From the NCBI GenBank assembly GCA_001485605.1, contig FAON01000011.1:1-64000 (forward strand): a stretch of 64,000 nucleotides of DNA. The letters are read 5' to 3'. Shown piece by piece: positions 1-9,508 of the stretch. Positions within the stretch are counted from its first letter, which is position 1; each line of letters starts with the position of its first letter. Made by a program: the position numbers and the translations under genes. This stretch comes from Candidatus Kryptobacter tengchongensis (lineage in GTDB: Bacteria; Bacteroidota; Ignavibacteria; Kryptoniales; Kryptoniaceae). The notes beneath the pieces were generated by a model, which saw only the letters and a program-made list of their open reading frames with translations, ran no database searches and was not told where the DNA came from.

Positions 1-596
1 ATTGTAATAAGGTAAATTCTTTGGTTCAGACGTGCCTGTGGAACTTCTTGTTTCCATCTTTCACGCAGTGTTCTTTTACAAGTTAAAAAAATTGCTTTAT
101 CTGGTGTTTTCAATGCTACAGCAGAAGAAGGTATAACTATATCAACTCTCTTTAGTTTTTCTTTAAATTTTCCCGCAGGTGTTTCACATTTAATTCCTAT
201 ATAATTTAGGAGTTTAACAAGAACCTTTTCAAAAGTTTTTCCGCCCCTTGCTTTTCGCATGTTTCCAAGAATCTTCTCAAAGTCTTGAACTAAAACCGCA
301 AATTCAACAAACTTTTGACTTAATCTTTCTACGAAATCTTCTTTTTCAATTATCTCATATAGTTCTCTTTTGATTTCATCCTTTCGGCTTTCCATCCATG
401 ATAGAGCTAATTCTCTGATCGCTTCTCTCTCATACTTTTTAAAAACATTTGTTGCTTCCTCATCAAATCTCATCAAGACCTCACCAAAATTTCTCCTCAC
501 ATATTCCTTGCTTAGATTCAAATTACTCCACGTTTCATTTATGATTTGATCTACCGATGGTATTATGTTTTTAGCAAAAATCAATTCCTCTCTCAT
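1..596 (-). CDS. Type II restriction endonuclease-like protein (EcoRII-C/PspGI-like), C-terminus beyond left edge
   Basis: The reading frame is open on the minus strand from an ATG at 596 to the window edge, giving the first 198 residues. The N-terminal ~110 residues are helical and charged. The region 114-198 looks like a PD-(D/E)XK nuclease core: RKARGGKTFE (114-123, a candidate first acidic residue at E123), then RVDIVIPS (150-157, candidate D152), then LTCKRTLRERWKQ (171-183, candidate K174). The TLRERWKQ block resembles the KxTxRxRWRQ signature I recall from EcoRII/PspGI-type restriction enzymes. Such an enzyme cleaves foreign DNA and normally sits beside a methyltransferase; none is visible, so a partner would lie to the left. 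It is transcribed divergently from the M28 peptidase gene. The family assignment is from motif memory, and a solitary or decayed enzyme remains possible. Confidence 0.65.
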   Translation of the reverse strand, partial: MREELIFAKNIIPSVDQIINETWSNLNLSKEYVRRNFGEVLMRFDEEATNVFKKYEREAIRELALSWMESRKDEIKRELYEIIEKEDFVERLSQKFVEFAVLVQDFEKILGNMRKARGGKTFEKVLVKLLNYIGIKCETPAGKFKEKLKRVDIVIPSSAVALKTPDKAIFLTCKRTLRERWKQEVPQARLNQRIYLIT

Positions 597-640
597 TTGA
601 TAGTTTTTTCAAATATAAAAAAATTTCCACAAAATTCATC

Positions 641-668
641 TTGACCTGTCAAATTTTTTTGTTATCTT
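641..668 (+). promoter_or_regulatory. Candidate sigma-70-type promoter with overlapping palindrome
   Basis: TTGACC (641-646) and TATCTT (663-668) are separated by 16 bp, 25 bp upstream of the M28 peptidase start at 693. The -35 box lies inside the perfect inverted repeat TTGAC-CT-GTCAA (641-652), which could be an operator. The 96-bp gap separates two divergent genes, so the site might serve either. It is a sequence match only. Confidence 0.4.
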
Positions 669-692
669 TTGAAAAAAAACAAATAACGAAAA

Positions 693-2828
693 ATGAAAGA
701 AATCGTAAGATTTATTTTAATCCCGATCCTCGCTCTAAATTTCTCCAACGGACAAACAAAATTTGATTCAATTTCAGCGTGGAACTTTAACAAAATTTTG
801 ACCTCTAAAGAATTTCAAGGGCGTAAATCTGGAACAATAGGTGGTGAAAGGGCGAGTGAATGGATAGCAGAAAAATTTAAAGAATTCGGACTTAAACCAT
901 TTGGAGATGATGGAACATATTTTCAAAACTTTAAAATTCTTTCAACTCAAGACAAAGTAACAAAACTAACACTCTTAAATGGGAGAAAGGGGAAAACAAG
1001 ATATTCACTTGGCGATGATTTTACAATTTTAACAAACAGTGGAAGTGGAAAGGTTAAAGCAAAAGTTGTCTTCGTTGGATATGGCATTTCCGCACCAGAA
1101 AAGGGACGGGATGATTACGCAAGTGTTGATGTCAAAGGCAAAATAGCCCTTCTGCTTGCTGGAACTCCAGAAGATGAAGAAGGTAAATTTGAAATTGAAG
1201 GTTCAAGAGGATACAAAATTAAAAAAGCATTTGAAAAAGGAGCATCGGCGGTTTTCTATGTTCAAGGAGATAAACCAGTAAGGGGTGGCGCTATACCAGA
1301 GGAATATTATACACCTGAACTCCCAGCATTATGGATTGGGAGAAAGATTGTTGATGATATCTTCTACAATACTGGTATAAGCTTTGATGCATTGAAAAGC
1401 GAAGTCAATTTCAAAGAAAAATCTTTTGAGATTGATAAAATTTTTGAAGTTGAAACCAAGGTGGAAAAACTGAATGGTCAAACGAGAAATGTCGTCGGGC
1501 TAATCCCCGGCAATGACGAAATTTTAAAAAATGAATACATAGTTGTCGGAGCCCATATGGATCACAATGGAATAGATGCGGAAGGTTTTATTTACCCCGG
1601 GGCTGACGATAATGCCTCTGGAACCTGCCTTGTGATGGAACTTGCAAGAAGCATGATGGCAAATAATGAAAAACCAAAACGCTCAATAATTTTTGTTTTA
1701 TTTTCAGCAGAGGAACAGGGATTGCTTGGTTCAAAATACTTCGCCTCACATCTCCCAGTCCCAGAAGAAAACATCGTTGCAATGTTCAACTTTGACATGG
1801 TGGGACGCGGAAACGGAAATATAAATATCGCCGGAACTGAAAATTTCCCAGAAATGTGGAGCATAATTAAAGGATTTTTTCCAGAAAATAAACTAAAAAA
1901 TCTTGGCAAATTTCGTGCGGGCGCAAACTCTGATCATTATCCATTTCAAGAGCGTGGTATACCTGCGTTCTTTTTTATCTCTGCTGGACAACATCCAGAA
2001 TATCACAGAACAGACGACACAAGTGATAAAATCCAACCATTTGTTCTTGGTGAAGTTGGAAATGTAGCCTACGATGTAATCCTCGGGCTCGCAAATTACC
2101 CGCATAGTCTAAAAAAACAAAACAGATTCATTGATTATATCTACTCAAATGCTCAAACATCCCTCTATATTCAAATACGGGCTGATTCAACCACAAAAGA
2201 ATGGCTTTACAACCTTCGGGAAAAAGTTAAAAACGATGGGGTTGAAGCAATCATCCTTGAAATAAACTCAAAAAATCTTGATGATATCATCAGGGTTATT
2301 TATTTTGTTGATTCGCTTGCCACAAGGGAATATAGATATTTCAATGTCGTTTCAAGTAAATCCGATTTCATAACATCACCTGATGTTTTGAATATAATTT
2401 TCTCGGTCAGAGCGGACGCCTTTAAAAATCTGCCTCAATTACTACCGATTCTTTCAAAATCAGGTTTGAAATTCCTCACTTTTGATGAACTAACCCCCGC
2501 TGATAGCATTCAAAACATTATCAACATCGTAAATGATTTCTACCTTGATATAATTCCAATTCTTAAGAAAAAAGAGAATTTAAAAATTGTAAAAACTCAC
2601 ATTATTTTTAACCCTGACTCAATTAGCGATGACCCGATGAGTTTTTACTTTTTCACTGACCAAAGCAAATTCATATCTATTGCAGACTCTATCAAACTTG
2701 AAAAAGTATTTGTAAATTTGACGCCAGATGAAGCCAAATTTTTAATTTCAAATCTGCGAAAGAAAAACTGGGAAACAAGGAAAATTCAACGAATTTTCGG
2801 AACAAATCTCTACAAACTTTTAAAATAA
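693..2828 (+). CDS. Secreted M28 family zinc aminopeptidase with PA-like insert and unknown C-terminal domain
   Basis: The protein (711 aa) starts with a signal peptide (about 1-20). Residues ~100-230 look like a protease-associated (PA) insert (VVFVGYGIS, KGKIALLLAG). The M28 catalytic core spans about 260-470. Its expected di-zinc ligands and catalytic acid are all visible: H288 (GAHMDH), D305 (GADDNASG), E340/E341 (SAEEQGLLGS), D368 (NFDMVGR) and H438 (PEYHRTDDT). It probably releases N-terminal amino acids from peptides in the periplasm or outside the cell. Residues ~475-711 form an extra alpha/beta-looking domain that I do not recognise, longer than usual for M28 enzymes. The next gene starts 15 nt downstream, so the two are probably co-transcribed. 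Exact substrate is unknown. Confidence 0.88.
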   Translation: MKEIVRFILIPILALNFSNGQTKFDSISAWNFNKILTSKEFQGRKSGTIGGERASEWIAEKFKEFGLKPFGDDGTYFQNFKILSTQDKVTKLTLLNGRKGKTRYSLGDDFTILTNSGSGKVKAKVVFVGYGISAPEKGRDDYASVDVKGKIALLLAGTPEDEEGKFEIEGSRGYKIKKAFEKGASAVFYVQGDKPVRGGAIPEEYYTPELPALWIGRKIVDDIFYNTGISFDALKSEVNFKEKSFEIDKIFEVETKVEKLNGQTRNVVGLIPGNDEILKNEYIVVGAHMDHNGIDAEGFIYPGADDNASGTCLVMELARSMMANNEKPKRSIIFVLFSAEEQGLLGSKYFASHLPVPEENIVAMFNFDMVGRGNGNINIAGTENFPEMWSIIKGFFPENKLKNLGKFRAGANSDHYPFQERGIPAFFFISAGQHPEYHRTDDTSDKIQPFVLGEVGNVAYDVILGLANYPHSLKKQNRFIDYIYSNAQTSLYIQIRADSTTKEWLYNLREKVKNDGVEAIILEINSKNLDDIIRVIYFVDSLATREYRYFNVVSSKSDFITSPDVLNIIFSVRADAFKNLPQLLPILSKSGLKFLTFDELTPADSIQNIINIVNDFYLDIIPILKKKENLKIVKTHIIFNPDSISDDPMSFYFFTDQSKFISIADSIKLEKVFVNLTPDEAKFLISNLRKKNWETRKIQRIFGTNLYKLLK

Positions 2829-2843
2829 AAAATCAATGATAAA

Positions 2844-4718
2844 ATGAAGAGAACATTACTTTTAATTTTAATTTTCTCCGTCAATCTTCTTGCTCAAGTT
2901 TATGAACATAGAGGTGTGTGGTATGTCCCAAGAAGTGGGAACGCATATAAGACAAAGCCAGAAATTGCTCTGGATATGGATAGCATTGCAAGAAATAATT
3001 TCAACGCCGTTTATGTCCTTGTTTGGGCAAGGGGTTATCCCTTATTTAAGAGCGAAACATTTTACAAAGAAACCGGGCTTTACACAGACCCACAACTTGG
3101 TGAAAGAGATTTACTTCAGGAGATGATTGCTGAAGCTCACAGGGCTGGACTTGAAGTTTATGCTTGGTTTGAATATGGCTTCATAGGCGGATGGGGTGGC
3201 TATCTACCAGGAAATAGCGGGAAAGGAAAAATCTTTGATGTGCACCCCGATTGGCTTGCGAAGAAAAATGATGGCACAGATGCTGGCTCATCAGAAGATC
3301 AAATCAGTTCAAACTTTTACTGGATGGCTCATGCAAATCCCCAGGTCCAAAACTTTTTAATTCAACTTATCCTTGAAATGGTGAAAAAATACGATATTGA
3401 TGGTTTTGAACTTGACAGAATCCGCTACCCAGACCCAAATTGTGGTTATGATAGTGTAACAATTGAAATTTACAAACAAGAACACAACGGAGCTTTACCA
3501 CCTTATGATTATAATAATCCTGAATGGAAAAATTGGCGAATTCAAAAGTTGAATCAATTCGCAAAAATGGTTTATGATTCTGTGAAGTTTTATAGACCAG
3601 ATATGAGACTTACAAATGCAGTCGGGGTCAGTCCAGATTGGGCAAAATCAGAAAAACTTCAAGACTGGGTGACATGGATCAACAACGGCTGGCTTGATTA
3701 TGTTGAACCAATGAACTATAGAAGAACGGCAAACGAATTTATCGCCGAATGTGTGAACATCTTTGGAAGAGTAAATAATAAAAGTAAAATTCTCTTTGGA
3801 ATTGACAGCCAAAACCCAACAACATCTGAATTTTTAAAAATGATTAAATATGTAAGACAGCAGAATTTAAAAGGTTTTGTCATTTGGTATTATGGCTCGC
3901 TTTCTGATGATCTTGACTCATTGAAAACACTTCTAAATACAAAAGCTCTCGTCCCTGACAGACCTGAAAACTGGAGAATTCCAGCAGTTATAATTGATAA
4001 TGATGACACTGCATTTGTTTCTTACTCTGGCGGATGGGTAAAGCAATCAGCTTATGTTCATTGGGGAAGCGATTATCTTGCGACCCAATCAACAACTCCA
4101 CAATGGATTGAATATTATGCAAATGTTCCAGAGGATGGTTATTATGAAATTTATGTTTTCGTAGTTCGTTCAACATCTAAAAACGCAGTTTATTATGTTT
4201 ATGATTCTTCAGGCGTGCAAAGGAGATTTACAATTGATCAAAACAATCAGTTCATTTACGATGGATGGTATAAAATTGGCGATTTCTATCTTAAAAAAGG
4301 TAGACAAAAAATTTTAAGGATAACAAATGAAAACCTTGTGACCCCTGGATTTATGACTGGTGACGCAGTGATGTTAATTTTAAATCGTCGCTTGACGCCA
4401 GTTGTGACTTCAATAAAAGACCAAAAAAGCGAGATTTTCCCAAAGGATTTTGAGATAAATGTTTATCCCAATCCGTTTAATTCAACTACAAATATAAGCG
4501 TCTTTCTTCCAATTGATTCTTTTCTTAAAATTGAAATTTATAACTTACTTGGGCAAAAAATTCACAATTTAGTGGATGAAAAACTCACTCAGGGTTCACA
4601 TAAATTTTTATTTTCGCCGGGGGCAATTGCCTCCGGCGTTTATATTCTAAAAGTTGAAGTAACCTCAAAAGATGAAAAGAATCTTAAATTGATGAGAAAG
4701 ATTGTACTGATAAAATAG
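2844..4718 (+). CDS. T9SS-secreted GHL10/DUF187-type glycosidase-like protein
   Basis: The protein has 624 residues and a signal peptide (1-18). Residues ~20-350 match the YngK/GHL10 (DUF187) TIM-barrel family: HRGVWYVPRS near the N-terminus, YAWFEYGF in the first third and DGFELDRIRYP near 185-195. Residues ~375-515 (VIIDNDDTAF, WIEYYANVP, GYYEIYVFV) resemble the golvesin/xanthan-lyase-type beta-sandwich appended to many FCB-group enzymes. Residues ~535-624 are a type IX secretion sorting domain (VYPNPFNSTT, IYNLLGQ, GVYILKV). Family knowledge suggests cleavage of a polysaccharide or peptidoglycan-like glycan at the cell surface; the substrate cannot be told. It ends 2 nt before the convergent ltaE gene, and I see no hairpin terminator between them. 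Confidence 0.85.
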   Translation: MKRTLLLILIFSVNLLAQVYEHRGVWYVPRSGNAYKTKPEIALDMDSIARNNFNAVYVLVWARGYPLFKSETFYKETGLYTDPQLGERDLLQEMIAEAHRAGLEVYAWFEYGFIGGWGGYLPGNSGKGKIFDVHPDWLAKKNDGTDAGSSEDQISSNFYWMAHANPQVQNFLIQLILEMVKKYDIDGFELDRIRYPDPNCGYDSVTIEIYKQEHNGALPPYDYNNPEWKNWRIQKLNQFAKMVYDSVKFYRPDMRLTNAVGVSPDWAKSEKLQDWVTWINNGWLDYVEPMNYRRTANEFIAECVNIFGRVNNKSKILFGIDSQNPTTSEFLKMIKYVRQQNLKGFVIWYYGSLSDDLDSLKTLLNTKALVPDRPENWRIPAVIIDNDDTAFVSYSGGWVKQSAYVHWGSDYLATQSTTPQWIEYYANVPEDGYYEIYVFVVRSTSKNAVYYVYDSSGVQRRFTIDQNNQFIYDGWYKIGDFYLKKGRQKILRITNENLVTPGFMTGDAVMLILNRRLTPVVTSIKDQKSEIFPKDFEINVYPNPFNSTTNISVFLPIDSFLKIEIYNLLGQKIHNLVDEKLTQGSHKFLFSPGAIASGVYILKVEVTSKDEKNLKLMRKIVLIK

Positions 4719-4720
4719 GT

Positions 4721-5755
4721 TCAGCCAAACAATTTGTAAAAAATTTCAACTGCTTGTTTCACATCCTCCATTGAAACATCAAGGTGAGTTACCGCACGAA
4801 TTTTCATATAACTTCCCGAGCTTAAAAGCACCCCGTTATCTTTCAAAATTTTCAAAATTTCATCTGGTGTTTTTCCTGTTTTCTCAACCCCAATTATTAC
4901 AATGTTCGTTTGAACAGTTTCAAGGTCTATGTCAAAAACTTTCAATTTTGCTATTTCTTCTGCAAAAAATTTTGCTTTTTCATGGTCTTCTTTCAGCCTT
5001 TCAATGTTATGTTTGATCGCATAAATTCCAGCTGCTGCAAGAATCCCAACCTGTCGCATTCCCCCACCGAAAATTTTTCTATACCTTCTTACTTTCTCAA
5101 TAAATTCTCTATCACCTGCAACGACTGAGCCAACTGGAGCGCCAAGCCCTTTAGAAAGACAGACAAGCACAGAATCAAAATATTGTGCATATTCCTTTGG
5201 ACTTATACCAGTTGCCACACAAGCATTCCATAATCTGGCGCCGTCAAGATGCATTTTGATTCCATTTTCCAGAGCAAATTCGCGAATTCTCTTTATTTCC
5301 TCAAGTGGGAAAATTGTCCCGCCAGCACGATTATGTGTATTTTCAAGACAAATCAACCGAGTTCTCGGCATGTAATACGCTTTTGGTCTAATGGCTTTTT
5401 TTATTTGCTCAAGCGTTATAACGCCATGTTTCCCCTGTATCGGATAAAGTTGAACTCCAGAAAGCATTGACGGCGCAGCTGTTTCGTAATTCATTATGTG
5501 CGATTCAGCTTCCACAATTACTTCATCCCCCGGCTCAGTATGGGCTTTTATTGAAGTTTGATTTCCCATAACACCGCTTGGGACGAAAAGAGCAGATTCC
5601 TTACCAAGGATTTCAGCAACCATATCTTGAAGCTTATTAACAGTTGGATCTTCACCAAAGACATCGTCTCCAACTTCAGCTTCCATCATAAATTTTCTCA
5701 TTTCGGGAGAGGGCTTTGTAACTGTATCACTTCTCAAATCAATGTATCTTTGCAT
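4721..5755 (-). CDS. ltaE: Low-specificity L-threonine aldolase
   Basis: This 344-residue protein is a fold-type I PLP enzyme of the beta-eliminating lyase family. It cleaves L-threonine or allo-threonine to glycine and acetaldehyde. Family signatures are RSDTVTKPS (8-16), GDDVFGEDPTV (29-39), HLDGARLWNA (169-178, with the PLP-ring D171) and VCLSKGLGAPVGS (198-210, with the Schiff-base lysine K202). Full length for the family. It lies 26 nt downstream of fhs on the same strand. Threonine aldolase supplies glycine and formate-THF ligase charges tetrahydrofolate, so the pair fits glycine/one-carbon metabolism. Substrate stereospecificity cannot be read from sequence. Confidence 0.9.
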   Translation of the reverse strand: MQRYIDLRSDTVTKPSPEMRKFMMEAEVGDDVFGEDPTVNKLQDMVAEILGKESALFVPSGVMGNQTSIKAHTEPGDEVIVEAESHIMNYETAAPSMLSGVQLYPIQGKHGVITLEQIKKAIRPKAYYMPRTRLICLENTHNRAGGTIFPLEEIKRIREFALENGIKMHLDGARLWNACVATGISPKEYAQYFDSVLVCLSKGLGAPVGSVVAGDREFIEKVRRYRKIFGGGMRQVGILAAAGIYAIKHNIERLKEDHEKAKFFAEEIAKLKVFDIDLETVQTNIVIIGVEKTGKTPDEILKILKDNGVLLSSGSYMKIRAVTHLDVSMEDVKQAVEIFYKLFG

Positions 5756-5781
5756 TTTTAAATCCCTTTTAATTTCTAGTT

Positions 5782-7449
5782 TTAAAATAGCCCAATTATA
5801 TTTCCATATTCATCAACATCCATATTGAAAGCAGCTGGATTTTTAGAAAGTCCTGGCATAAGCATTATATCACCACAGATTGCGACAATAAAACCAGCAC
5901 CAGCAAACAAGCGAGCATCTGTCACCGTTAAGGTCCATCCCTTCGGAACGCCGATAAGCTTGGGGTTATCACTTATTGAGTTTGGTGTTTTCGCAATGCA
6001 AACTGGTAGATGCTCATATCCATGTTCAATATATTTTTCAAATTTTTTCATCGCTTTTCTCTCAATATAAACATCATCAGCGCCGTAAACCTCAGTTGCT
6101 ATAAGTTTTATCTTTTCTATTAATGGGACAGATAACCTATAAAGTGGTTTAAAATCGGATGGGACTGTTTCAGTTATCTTTACAATTTTTTCTGCAAGTT
6201 CAATTCCACCTTCCCCGCCCCTGTTAAAAAATTCTGTAACAGAGCATTCAACTCCAATTTCAGCACATTTTTCTTTTATAAGTTCAATCTCAATTTCAGA
6301 ATCAGTAGCAAATTTATTTATAGAAACTACGACTGGGACACCAAACTTTCGGACATTTTTCACATGAAATTCAAGATTCTCAAGCCCTTTTTTGAATTTC
6401 TCCACACTGAAATCATCTTGGGATTTTATCCCACCGTGGTATCTTATTGCTTTTGCGGAGACAACTATAACAGCAGCGTCGGGTTTAAGCCGATGGATTT
6501 GAGCCACTATATCAAAAAATTTCTCCGCCCCAAGATCCGAACCGAAACCTGTTTCAACGACGACATAATCGGCAAGTTTAAGTGCAATTTTGTCAGCTAT
6601 GACGCTATTTGTTCCATGTGCTATATTCGCAAACGGTCCGCCGTGAATTATCGCAGGCGTATGTTCTGTTGTTTGAACCAGATTTGGCATAATTGCCTCA
6701 TTTAGCAAAACCATCATAGCACCACAGGCTTTCAAATCCCTTGCTTTTACAGGTTCACCATCAAGATTATATCCAATGACAATTTCACACAATCTTCTTT
6801 TTAAATCCGCCCTTGATCCAGCCATACATAAAATAGCCATTGTTTCAGATGCAGCTGTTATAACAAAGCCAGATTCCCTTGGAACACCGTTTGCTTTCCC
6901 ACCAAGCCCAATCACAATATGGCGCAATGCTCTATCGTTCATATCAATTGTCCTTTCCCAAGTGATGTTATTAACATCAATCCTAAGTTCATTTCCGTGA
7001 TGAATGTGCGCATCAATCAAAGCTGCAAGCAAATTATGTGCGGAGGCGACCGCATGTATGTCGCCATTGAAGTGAAGGTTAATAAGTTCAGATGGTATCA
7101 CCTGCGATTTCCCACCACCTGTTGCCCCACCTTTAATTCCAAAGACAGGACCGAGTGAGGGTTCGCGTAAAGTAACAATTGATTTTTTCCCAATTTTGTT
7201 AAGTGCTTGACTCAATCCAATTGATGTTAGAGTCTTTCCCTCGCCGGAAGGGGTTGGGGTTATGGCAGTGACAATTATTAACTTGCCATCAGGTTTGTCC
7301 TTCATTTTCTCCATCACCTCAAGCCGAATCTTACCAGTAAATTTGCCATAATACTCAAAATCGTCATCAGTTAGCCCAATTTGCTCCATTATGTGCTTGA
7401 TGTGAAGGGGTTTAACTTTTTCTTCAAGTGTAACTGAGTTTGACATCAT
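5782..7449 (-). CDS. fhs: Formate--tetrahydrofolate ligase
   Basis: The 555-residue protein makes 10-formyl-THF from formate, THF and ATP in the cytoplasm. The N-terminal P-loop ITPTPSGEGKT (63-73) is diagnostic. It is followed by TLREPSLGPVFGIKGGATGGG, by THF-domain stretches such as PAIIHGGPFANIAHG, and by the C-terminal LMPGLSKNPAAFNMDVDEYG region. Length matches the usual ~555-560 aa. There are two adjacent ATG codons (7449 and 7446) and either could start the protein. A hairpin terminator separates it from clpX upstream, so fhs-ltaE is probably its own unit. In a heterotroph this enzyme feeds purine and one-carbon synthesis; nothing here shows a complete acetyl-CoA pathway. Confidence 0.96.
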   Translation of the reverse strand: MMSNSVTLEEKVKPLHIKHIMEQIGLTDDDFEYYGKFTGKIRLEVMEKMKDKPDGKLIIVTAITPTPSGEGKTLTSIGLSQALNKIGKKSIVTLREPSLGPVFGIKGGATGGGKSQVIPSELINLHFNGDIHAVASAHNLLAALIDAHIHHGNELRIDVNNITWERTIDMNDRALRHIVIGLGGKANGVPRESGFVITAASETMAILCMAGSRADLKRRLCEIVIGYNLDGEPVKARDLKACGAMMVLLNEAIMPNLVQTTEHTPAIIHGGPFANIAHGTNSVIADKIALKLADYVVVETGFGSDLGAEKFFDIVAQIHRLKPDAAVIVVSAKAIRYHGGIKSQDDFSVEKFKKGLENLEFHVKNVRKFGVPVVVSINKFATDSEIEIELIKEKCAEIGVECSVTEFFNRGGEGGIELAEKIVKITETVPSDFKPLYRLSVPLIEKIKLIATEVYGADDVYIERKAMKKFEKYIEHGYEHLPVCIAKTPNSISDNPKLIGVPKGWTLTVTDARLFAGAGFIVAICGDIMLMPGLSKNPAAFNMDVDEYGNIIGLF

Positions 7450-7471
7450 TTTTCCACCATGCTTTTATTTT

Positions 7472-7503
7472 TAAATAAAAAATCCCGACTTTTGGTCGGG
7501 ATT
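7472..7503 (-). terminator. Rho-independent terminator after clpX
   Basis: On the minus strand a perfect 9-bp stem (AATCCCGAC / GTCGGGATT, 7481-7503) with a 5-nt loop is followed by a run of T (TTTTTTATTT). It lies about 54 nt past the clpX stop and closes the tig-clpP-clpX unit. Confidence 0.85.
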
Positions 7504-7556
7504 AAGAAACTTTAAACTCTGTCAAGGTATAAACAAGTGCTTTTTGCGATTTATAA

Positions 7557-8843
7557 TTACGCAGAAAGTTTTTGTTCACGATAAATGAAAATTGGTTCGG
7601 CTCTTTCATAAATCGTTTCTTTTGTAATTATACACTTTGAGATTGGTTGATCCTTAAGTAACGATGGTAATTCAAACATTATATCAAGCATGATCTCTTC
7701 AATTATTGCTCTTAATCCTCTTGCGCCCGTTCCACGTTTTAAGGCAAGTTCTGCAACTGCCTCAAGTGCTTCAGGTTCAAATTCAAGTTCAACACCATCA
7801 AATTCAAATAACTTTTTATACTGCCTTACGATTGCATTTTTCGGCTCCGTCAGGATCTTCACAAGAGCATCTTTTGACAGCGAATGAAGTGTTGCTATAA
7901 TGGGAAGACGCCCTATAAACTCTGGAATAAAACCAAATTTCAAAAGGTCTTCTGGCTCAACCAATGGCAAAAGTTCATCAATAATTTCATCTTTGTTCCC
8001 ACGGATTTCAGCTGTAAAACCAATTGAATTCCTGTTTATTCTCTTTGCGATAATCTTTTCAAGTCCTTCAAAAGCACCACCACAGATGAAAAGTATGTTT
8101 TTAGTATTTATATAAATCAGACTCTGCTCCGGATGTTTCCTCCCTCCCTTAGGTGGAACTCCTGCAATTGTTCCTTCAAGGATTTTCAAAAGTGCTTGCT
8201 GAACACCTTCACCCGAAACATCTCGTGTGATTGATGGGCTGCTTGTCTTTCTTGCTATTTTATCTATCTCATCAATATAAACTATTCCCCGTTCTGCTCT
8301 TGAAACATCATAATCCGCATTTTGCAAAAGATAAAGAAGAATTGTTTCAACATCATCCCCAACATAACCGGCTTCCGTAAGGGTCGTCGCATCAGCGATG
8401 GCAAATGGAACATCAAGAATTTTTGCAAGCGTTTGGGCAAGAAGGGTTTTCCCAGTGCCAGTTGGACCAATCAAAAGAATATTGCTCTTTTCTATCTCAA
8501 CATTATCCGTCAGATTTTTTATGTGATTGTTTGACTCAAGGTTATTCTCAATTCTTTTGTAATGATTATAAACAGCTACTGATAAAATTTTCTTTGCTCT
8601 CTCCTGTCCAACAACATATTCATCAAGCGCTTTTTTGATAGCGGCGGGGGTAAGCGGAACTTTGCCATGCCTTCTGTGCGACGAATAAGCAGCCATGTTA
8701 TTTCTCAAAATATCAACCGATTCACTCACACAAATATCACAAATATAAACATCTGGACCAGCAATCATATTTCCAACCTCATCAATGCTCCTTCCACAAA
8801 ATGAGCAAATTGGTTTCATCCTCACATCTAATTTTTCTGACAT
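7557..8843 (-). CDS. clpX: ATP-dependent Clp protease ATP-binding subunit ClpX
   Basis: The AAA+ unfoldase (428 aa) feeds substrates to ClpP. An N-terminal C4 zinc finger (CSFC at ~13-16, CDIC at ~35-38) is followed by Walker A GPTGTGKT (~126-133), the pore loop GYVGDD (~159), Walker B IVYIDEID (~187-194), the sensor/arginine-finger region and a C-terminal small domain. The IGF-type ClpP-docking loop is represented by NSIGFTAE. I chose the ATG at 8843, which overlaps the clpP stop as TGATG and has a GAGGT Shine-Dalgarno at good distance. An in-frame GTG one codon earlier (8846) is possible. The gene order tig-clpP-clpX is widely conserved. Confidence 0.97.
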   Translation of the reverse strand: MSEKLDVRMKPICSFCGRSIDEVGNMIAGPDVYICDICVSESVDILRNNMAAYSSHRRHGKVPLTPAAIKKALDEYVVGQERAKKILSVAVYNHYKRIENNLESNNHIKNLTDNVEIEKSNILLIGPTGTGKTLLAQTLAKILDVPFAIADATTLTEAGYVGDDVETILLYLLQNADYDVSRAERGIVYIDEIDKIARKTSSPSITRDVSGEGVQQALLKILEGTIAGVPPKGGRKHPEQSLIYINTKNILFICGGAFEGLEKIIAKRINRNSIGFTAEIRGNKDEIIDELLPLVEPEDLLKFGFIPEFIGRLPIIATLHSLSKDALVKILTEPKNAIVRQYKKLFEFDGVELEFEPEALEAVAELALKRGTGARGLRAIIEEIMLDIMFELPSLLKDQPISKCIITKETIYERAEPIFIYREQKLSA

Positions 8844-9469
8844 CACCTACCTCTTTTTGTTGACGGAATTTCCCTTTTCACAAGAATTTGATCAATTATC
8901 CCATATTCTTTTGCTTCTTCGGCGGACATGTAATAATCACGATCTGTGTCCTTTTCAATTTGCTCAATTGGTTTTCCAGTATGTTTTGCGAGTATTTCAT
9001 TTATTTTCCTTTTCATCCTGAGAATTTCTTCCGCTTGAATCCTTATATCTGCAGCTGTTCCTTGAACTCCACCCCAGGGCTGATGAATCATAATTCTTGA
9101 ATTTGGAAGTGCCGTCCGCTTCCCCTTTGCACCACCCGCCAGTATAACAGCTGCCATACTTGCTGCCATACCAATGCAAATTGTAGCAACATCAGGTTTT
9201 ATGTATTGCATCGTATCATAAATTGCAAGCCCAGCTGAAATTATACCTCCAGGGCTATTTATGTAAAGATAGATGTCTTTGTCCGGGTCCTCTGATTCAA
9301 GAAAGAGCAATTGCGCTATCACTAAACTTGCAACAGTATCATCAATAGGTGTTCCTATGAAAACAATTCTTTCCTTTAAAAGTCGTGAAAAAATATCATA
9401 GGCTCTTTCTCCTCTGCTTGTCTGCTCAACAACTATAGGAACCAGCTGGTCATAGATCATTTTACTCAT
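8843..9469 (-). CDS. clpP: ATP-dependent Clp protease proteolytic subunit ClpP
   Basis: The 208-residue serine peptidase (S14) forms the tetradecameric chamber used with ClpX. The catalytic triad is visible: S104 in GMAASMAA, H129 in RIMIHQP and D178 in [13 protein letters not shown], each offset by seven from the E. coli numbering. The INSPGG oxyanion-region motif is at 70-75. The short N-terminal extension before the axial loop suggests normal propeptide processing. It is 39 nt downstream of trigger factor and its stop overlaps the clpX start, so the chaperone and protease subunits are likely translated from one message. Confidence 0.97.
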   Translation of the reverse strand: MSKMIYDQLVPIVVEQTSRGERAYDIFSRLLKERIVFIGTPIDDTVASLVIAQLLFLESEDPDKDIYLYINSPGGIISAGLAIYDTMQYIKPDVATICIGMAASMAAVILAGGAKGKRTALPNSRIMIHQPWGGVQGTAADIRIQAEEILRMKRKINEILAKHTGKPIEQIEKDTDRDYYMSAEEAKEYGIIDQILVKREIPSTKRGR

Positions 9470-9508
9470 AGGTTTAATGTTTTCAGATTTTGTTTTTATT
9501 CCAGAACT

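Noticed and set aside
1592-1909. Antisense 105-aa frame inside the M28 gene
   Set aside because: It mirrors the zinc-site codons of the peptidase and has no coding features of its own. Similar antisense frames across the window were left out for the same reason.
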